NCBI RefSeq assembly: GCF_050003625.1
Contig: NC_134400.1
Span: 57,788,066 to 57,852,065, forward strand
Direction: 5' to 3'
Origin: Haematobia irritans
Taxonomy: Eukaryota; Arthropoda; Insecta; Diptera; Muscidae
DNA length: 64,000 nucleotides
This document shows, piece by piece, positions 59,249-64,000 of this stretch; within the stretch, counting starts at the first letter, position 1, and each line of letters starts with the position of its first letter. Both the position numbers and the translations under genes were made by a program. Under the pieces are notes generated by a model. That model was given only the letters and a program-made list of their open reading frames with translations, did no database searches and was not told where the DNA came from.

Positions 59249-61140
59249 TTAGGCTTTCGCTTTTCCAAATCCGTACTGCCGGGCCTCACGCTTGACACCT
59301 GCCATCAGATTTTGTACAGCCACCTTCACCGAAAGAATTTTCTTCGTAAAAAGAATGAAAAATTTCGTTAAAAGTACGAAATTTGTCATTGTTTTACAAC
59401 CAAAGAAACTTTTCATTAAAAGTACGAAATATTTCGTACTTTTTACGAAGAAAAGTTCTTCCAAAATTTTCGTAGTTTGTAAGAAAAAAATTCGTACTTT
59501 TTATGAAAAATATTCGTACTTTTTATGAAACAATTTCGTTCTTTTTATGAAAATGTTTCGTACTTTTTATGAAAAATTTTCGTAGTTTTTATGAAAAATG
59601 TTCGTACTTTTTATGAAAAACTTTCGTCCTTTTTTCTGAAAAATGTTCGAACTTTTAGAAAAAAAATTTATAGTCGAAAGTGCATTTGGTTGTAGTTGCA
59701 AGTGTGAAAAATGACATCACTACTTTACATCTTAAATTTTTGAATAATTTTTAGTTTTATTGCTTCGCTTTTATTCGTAGCACGCTATCACCCAAATGAG
59801 AAGTAGCATAGACTTGCATAAAAAATAGAATAAAGGAATACACTCAAGCACACTATAAAAGACAATTTAATGCCGCGAACGGAAATTTTACAACTTCAAT
59901 GAAAATTCTTCGTTATTTCAAAGAAAATGTTTCGTACTTTTTATGAAGAAATTTTAACGCAGAATGTTTCGTAAAATATTCGTAAAAACTTCTTCACAAA
60001 ATTCATGAAATGTGAAGAAAGTTTCGTTAAAAGTACGAACTTTTTACGAAGAAAAGTTAATGTAGAATGTTTCGTAGAAGTTTCGTATGTTCGTAAAATG
60101 TTCTTCGTAAAATTTACGAAAATGAATGAAAATGTCGTTATTTTAATGAAGAATTCAGGAAGAATAGTTAATGAAGAATTCTTCGTAAAATTAACGAAGA
60201 GAATTCTTTCGGTGTTGTCCACCTTCTTCGCCGCAGAAAGCCAGTTTGCCTTGAACTGCTGCTCGTCCTTAGCAGTTTTTTTGGTCTTCTTTAGGTTCCG
60301 CTTGACAATAGCCCAGTATTTCTCAATTGGGCGGAGCTCTGGCATGTTGGGAGGGTTCTTGTCCTTGGGAACCACCTGCACGTTGTTGGCCTTTTTACCG
60401 TAATGGCAAGATGCCAAATCCGGCCAAAACAGTACGGAACAACCGTGTTTCTTCAGGAAAGGCAGCAGACGTTTATTCAAACACTCTTTCACGTAAATTT
60501 CTTGGTTGACAGTCCCGGAAGCTATGAAAATGCTGCTTTTCAAGCCACAGGTACAGATGGCTTGCCAAACCAGATATTTCTTTGCGAACTTTGACAGTTT
60601 TATGTGCTTGAAAATATCTGCTACCTTTCCCCTTCCTTTTGCCGTATAAAACTCCTGTCCCGGAAGCTGCTTGTAGTCGGCTTTGACGTAGGTTTCGTCG
60701 TCCATTACCACGCAGTCAAACTTCGTCAGCATCGTCGTGTACAGCCTCCGGGATCGCGCTTTGGCCGTCATATTTTGTTTATCATCGCGATTTGGAGTCA
60801 CTACCTTCTTGTAAGTCGATAGTCCGGCTCGTTTTTTGGCTCGATGCACGGTTGTAGACGATACACCCAGCTTATTTGCGGCATCTTGGAGAGAGAGGTT
60901 AGGGTTTCGCTTGAAACTACCGGCAACTCTCTTTGTCGTCTCAGTGGCTTCCGGTTTTCGATTTCCCCCCGATCCAGACTTCCTGGCTGTCGATAAACGT
61001 TCCCCAAACACTTTAATTACATTTGTAACGGTTGATTTGGCAACTTTTAGCGATTTTGCCAGCTTTGCGTGCGAGTAGCTCGGATTTTCGCGATGCGCGA
61101 GCAAAATTTTGATACGCTGCTCTTCTTGCTTGGACGGCAT
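59249..61140 (-). pseudogene. ITmD37E transposase, interrupted
   Basis: The probable start is at 61140 (MPSKQEEQRIKILLAH); the frame is open further upstream, but the other copy and the domain layout favour this Met. Two helix-turn-helix segments (HAKLAKSLKVAKSTVTNV and SLQDAANKLGVSSTTV) precede the DDE domain with MDDETYVKADY, FWPDLASCHYG and PELRPIEKYW. Two faults: an in-frame loss of six residues after GKKA (present as MEWYAA at 56000-56587), which cuts the D-to-E spacing from 37 to 31, and an 888-bp insertion after AAKKVD. The C-terminus GFGKAKA and stop at 59251-59249 lie beyond the insertion. Confidence 0.85.
59327..60214. mobile_element. 888-bp CAC/GTG element with 20-bp internal repeats
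   Basis: It starts CACCGAAAGAATTTTCTTCG, and its inverted end is CGAAGAGAATTCTTTCGGTG. TT lies on both sides (59325-59326, 60215-60216), and the intact relative at 56000-56587 shows the uninterrupted CACCTTGTCC. The interior repeats TTCGTACTTTTTATGAAAAA variants at about 59430-59650 and 59930-60110. Frames that read transposase into this element (down to 59941) are chimeric. Confidence 0.82.
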
Positions 61141-61297
61141 TTTGACAACTGAAGAGTGAATTCCAAAATCAAAATAGGAGCAACATTCTACACACACACA
61201 CACCTTCAAAATGAGGGGTGTTCAGTTCTTTAAAATGCAAAATTGAAAGAAATACGTCAAGTTTATATTGACCAAATTTTGACCGTATCACCCTTTA

Positions 61298-61545
61298 GCC
61301 CGGCCGAGCTTAAACTCGTATATACCTGTTTCAGAGTCACTTAAACTGATCCGTCCACAGGTGCGAACTTTTCCATTACCAATGAGTGCTGTGCGATTCT
61401 ATGTTTAGATCAATAACAGGGAAAACTAGAAGTGCCTATATGTAATAGGTACTTTTGGTTTATGTGGCATCACAATGGACGGAATAGTCTAAGTGAGCTT
61501 AAAATAAATCTGGCTGCTACTTTCACCTAAGCCAGTGCAATTCTC
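61298..61545 (-). repeat. Helentron-like 3' scrap and 5'-extended SINE fragment
   Basis: 61298-61330 resembles the last bases of a family A or C element (CCCGGCCGAGCTTA, GTATATACCTG). 61420-61540 read on the plus strand matches the 128-bp SINE at 5074-5201 (ACTAGAAGTGCC, AATAGTCTAAGTGAGC). No clear target duplication. Confidence 0.5.
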
Positions 61546-61820
61546 CACTTCTTTGGCTCGGAATAAATACCAAAATGTTTGGTGGAAAAAAACTTTGGAA
61601 TTGGAATTCTTTTCAAATATTTTCTCGTAAACAAATTTTGGCTGTCGTTTGAGTTTACTAAAATAAACAAAAGTTGAGAAAGGTACGAAATTGGGTGGTG
61701 GAAGTACCGCAAAACGTATCTCGTTACCCAACCGTAACGTACGTTACTGCAATGCTCCTTCAGCATGATTCACGATACTCAAATCATATTCGTAGCAAAA
61801 GCTCATCTTTGCAATTAACT
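61546..61820. repeat. scrap of the 23071 family and unassigned DNA
   Basis: TTCTCCACTTCTTTGGCTCG and the following bases match the 23071 family interior. The rest has no recognised feature. Confidence 0.4.
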
Positions 61821-62120
61821 TTATTGATGATCAATATTTACTATTAAAGATTTCCTGAAACACAAAAAGTTTGATTTGTTTCCTTTTTTCCTTTTGGTTT
61901 CATGGATGCCATGCCAAGTTGCAAGAACACATCCTTCCTCAACGATGACTTCTTGGAAATTCAGGAAAAACATACCTTCCGTCTTAATCGATTTCTGTTG
62001 TTCATCGAAGCAAACTTGTGCTGGTTTATTGTCTGATTTTTGTTTTAAATCCTCTATCCTTTCGTCCGTCCACTGGGTAGTTTTCAATTTCTTATCTTCT
62101 TGATGATGCACAACGTCCAT
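61821..62120 (-). CDS. unrecognised 99-residue reading frame
   Basis: This open frame, MDVVHHQEDKKLKTTQWTDE onward, is hydrophilic and rich in K, E, D and Q, and contains no low-complexity or repeat sequence from this window. It has no signal peptide, membrane segment or domain I can name. Local base composition is less AT-rich than the surroundings, which is compatible with coding DNA. The C-terminal third (KRKKGNKSNFLCF) looks less protein-like, so a splice donor before it is conceivable. It could be a host exon, a fragment of an unrecognised transposon, or chance. Confidence 0.3.
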   Translation of the reverse strand: MDVVHHQEDKKLKTTQWTDERIEDLKQKSDNKPAQVCFDEQQKSIKTEGMFFLNFQEVIVEEGCVLATWHGIHETKRKKGNKSNFLCFRKSLIVNIDHQ

Positions 62121-62492
62121 ACTGTTTTTTGGAGAAGTTACAAAAAGTTTACAGGTTGTGCTGAAAACTTTCTACAGAGTTAAAAGTTTTGTATGGATGC
62201 CTCTGTCCTGGCTTTTCTCGCAGTCCATTGGAAATTGTGACAACAAAATAAATAATGAAAGTTTATTGTAGCTCAAAGTATCTGATTAGGGTGTAGAGTT
62301 TCTTTCCAGCACATAATGTTTATTCCATGAACAAAAGTGAAGTTACCCAATAGGTCATTAAATCAGGTTGCTAATTTACTTGAAGATTACACACAGCGGA
62401 ATAGCTCGTAGAGGGCTCTTTATATGGTATACTCCCACTAAAAAATATTGCTCTAAACACAAAGATTTCCATGACATGTTCCCCTAGCATAC
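62121..62492. other. gene-free sequence
   Basis: Upstream of the 61821 frame. No repeat family recognised, and no clear promoter motif that I would defend. Confidence 0.35.
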
Positions 62493-62798
62493 ACTGAAAA
62501 AAATATATACGTGATATTAAGGATTACGCAACCTAAATTGAAGGATGTTAAATTTACAAAATATTAAGGACAAATTTCTATAAAATAATGAAATTTTAAT
62601 TAAAATAAGTTTATAATCTTTGCTTCACAAATTTTTGCATTAAATTTAGGACACAAATTTTGTAAATTTGCGTCCCTCCGTTAAAGTCGCATGTCTTTGA
62701 ACAAAGCTAATTTTTCTTAAAGTAACACAAGCACATTTTTGATTTAAAGAAATTACCTTAAATTAACTGAAATATTGAAACTTTAGATTTAAGATAAA
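62493..62798. repeat. CAC/GTG element fragment
   Basis: It opens CACTGAAAAAAATATATACG after TA, with interior phrases (AAATTTGCGTCCCTCCGTTAAAGTCG) also seen near 18480 and 55935. No right end is visible before the Helentron-like 3' end at 62799. Confidence 0.5.
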
Positions 62799-62955
62799 CA
62801 AGTATATACGGCCGTAAGTTCGGCCAGGCGGAATCTTATGTACCCTCCACCATGGATTGCGTAGAAACTTCTACGAAAGACTGTCATCCACAATCGAATT
62901 ACTTGGGTTGTGGTATCTTAAAACTTCTTAACATCGTTTTCTAAATTTGAGTTTT

Positions 62956-63680
62956 TTATCACCAAAAAATTCGTTTGTTTCAAAATTTTTATTTTTTCAA
63001 TAAAAAAAGTTATTTTTGAACCAAAAACACAGTCCATTTCGTTTATCTCAAACACTGTTCTTTTCTGACTTTAGGAATTTAATAAGACACATTTTAAAGT
63101 TCATAGTAAAAATTTAATATAGTAGAATGTAATATTGAACATTTTTTCGAAATCTTCCGACCATATCTGGAATATATGTAAAAAAAAACTTTGGTTGAAG
63201 CAGGGATCGAACCCACGACCCTTGGCATGTAAGTCGGACGTAGCAACCACTGCTCCACGGTGCCCAACTAAATGTATTTTTCTGTTAAATAAACTTGGTT
63301 TAATCGGCTCGTGGGCTCCGCAAGCTATGCTATATAAATATAACTTATATGGGTAATTGTCTATTGATGACAATAACGGCTACATAGCTCAGTGGATAAT
63401 GTGTCGGCTACAACTTGCATGGTCAGCGGTTCGATTCTCCGTCCAGGCGAAAGGTAAAAAAAATTAAATTTATAAAATCGTATAATTTCTTCTAGATTGT
63501 TTGTATTACAGAAAAAGGTGCTAAGGACTAAAAAAACTTCGTGGAAGTGAGAAAGACGGGAGGGAAAATGGAATTAGCCAGAAAAAAAAATTTTTTTGAG
63601 TTAGTCTTTGTGAAATTGTTTTTACATCCTGCAAAAAAATATACGTTTATCACAAAAAGTATATACTTTTCTTCCAAATA
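62956..63680. mobile_element. composite element with tRNA-like pair
   Basis: It is related to 50169-50970 and 18620-21690, reversed. It includes the tRNA-like pair at 63193-63449 and the phrases TAGTCTTTGTGAAATTG and AAAAGTATATACTTTTCTTCC. Exact termini against the family A sequence were not resolved. Confidence 0.55.
63193..63449. repeat. divergent tRNA-like pair
   Basis: The minus-strand module (63264-63193) has GAGCAGTGGTTGC and GGGTTCGATCC. The plus-strand module (63378-63449) has TAGCTCAGTGGATAA and GGTTCGATTCT. Both B boxes are better preserved here than in the copy at 50477. Confidence 0.7.
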
Positions 63681-64000
63681 GAATGGAAATATGGGGGTCG
63701 CTTATATGGGGGCTATATAGAATTAAGAACTTAATATGGACCAATTTTTGTGTGATTGGGGATCGATTTATCTGAGGGTTATATATAACTATGGACCGAT
63801 ATGGACCTACTTAGGCATGGTTGTTAACAGCCATATACTAGCACAATGTAGCAAATTTCAACTGACTCGGATGAAATTTGCTCCTCCAAGAGGCTCCAAA
63901 ACCAAATCTCCGGATCGGTTTATATGGGGGCTATATATGATTATGGGCTGATATGGACCACTTTTGGCATGGTTGTTAAATATCATATACTACCACCACG

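Larger units (their letters stand above)
59122..61295 (-). mobile_element. ITmD37E-type transposon with nested 888-bp insertion
   Basis: Inverted ends share GGGTGATACGGTCAAAATTT (left 59124 onward; reversed at the right end to 61293), next to TA at 59120-59121 and 61296-61297. Without the inserted 888 bp the element is about 1.29 kb, normal for the group. The flanks on the two sides belong to different repeats, so some rearrangement has occurred and the TA pair alone is weak proof of an intact insertion. The transposase lies on the minus strand. Confidence 0.85.
62799..64000 (-). mobile_element. Helentron-like family A, copy 11, split and cut by window edge
   Basis: The ACTTG end and hairpin (one mismatch, GGCCAGGCGGAA) begin at 62799, followed by ATGGTGGAGGGTAC on the minus strand. 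The sequence is interrupted at about 62956-63680 by a composite element and continues with array units to the end of the window. The 5' end lies outside. Confidence 0.75.

Noticed and set aside
59941..61209. 422-codon frame taken as one protein
   Set aside because: Only the part from 61140 to about 60215 is transposase. The rest is the inserted 888-bp element, and the residues before MPSKQ are probably untranslated leader.
59120..61297. TA pair as proof of a clean ITmD37E insertion
   Set aside because: The left and right flanks come from different repeat families, so the two TA dinucleotides may not be copies of one target.

Overview
This window is AT-rich nuclear DNA of an insect. The best guess is a calyptrate (muscoid) fly such as a house, stable or horn fly. 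The guess rests on abundant DINE-1-like rolling-circle repeats with GTCY microsatellites, mariner, Tc1-like and ITmD37E-type transposases, and tRNA-derived SINEs. This is inferred from repeat style; no host gene fixes the species. I find no convincing intact host gene. The window reads as an intergenic region or giant intron built almost entirely of nested mobile elements. One short unrecognised reading frame (61821-62120, minus) is the only non-repeat coding candidate.

Three kinds of element dominate. (1) Non-autonomous Helentron-like elements in three families. Family A has about ten long copies or fragments, family B is at 14476-17824 with 3' ends near 401 and 4381, and family C is at 5487-7145. 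All share a TTATACCC start, a GTCY microsatellite, an internal tandem array with a 153-bp period, matching subterminal inverted repeats, a GC-rich 3' hairpin, an ACTTG end and insertion into T-runs without target duplication. (2) Many unrelated-looking elements that begin CAC, end GTG and sit between 2-bp duplications (TA, CA/TG or TT). The largest carry a divergent pair of tRNA-like modules. (3) Tc1/mariner-type relics: a Tc1-like element (4111-7394), a mariner (8273-9266) and its fragment (30560-30757), and two ITmD37E copies (56000-56587, 59122-61295). A non-LTR retrotransposon relic (1510-2392), SINEs and SINE tails, a piggyBac-type MITE and several tandem arrays complete the content.

Layout: 1-4110 repeat fragments and the non-LTR relic; 4111-7394 Tc1-like element with three nested insertions; 7611-9670 palindrome-rich DNA with a mariner; 9840-17824 CAC/GTG and Helentron-like elements; 18620-21690 composite with nested family A; 21700-24900 short CAC/GTG elements and the piggyBac MITE; 24899-33164 family A copies on both strands plus a full SINE; 33165-35677 mostly unassigned, with a tandem triplication; 35678-45839 the deepest nest and an inverted duplication; 45928-48323 minisatellite, a CAC/GTG element and a SINE tail; 48324-54043 family A and CAC/GTG elements; 55079-61295 CAC/GTG elements and ITmD37E copies; 62799-64000 a minus-strand family A copy split by a tRNA-like composite.

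Nothing here works as a pathway. The non-autonomous elements must have been mobilised by proteins encoded elsewhere. The value of the window is structural: nested insertions leave readable empty sites that define element ends, target duplications and relative ages.
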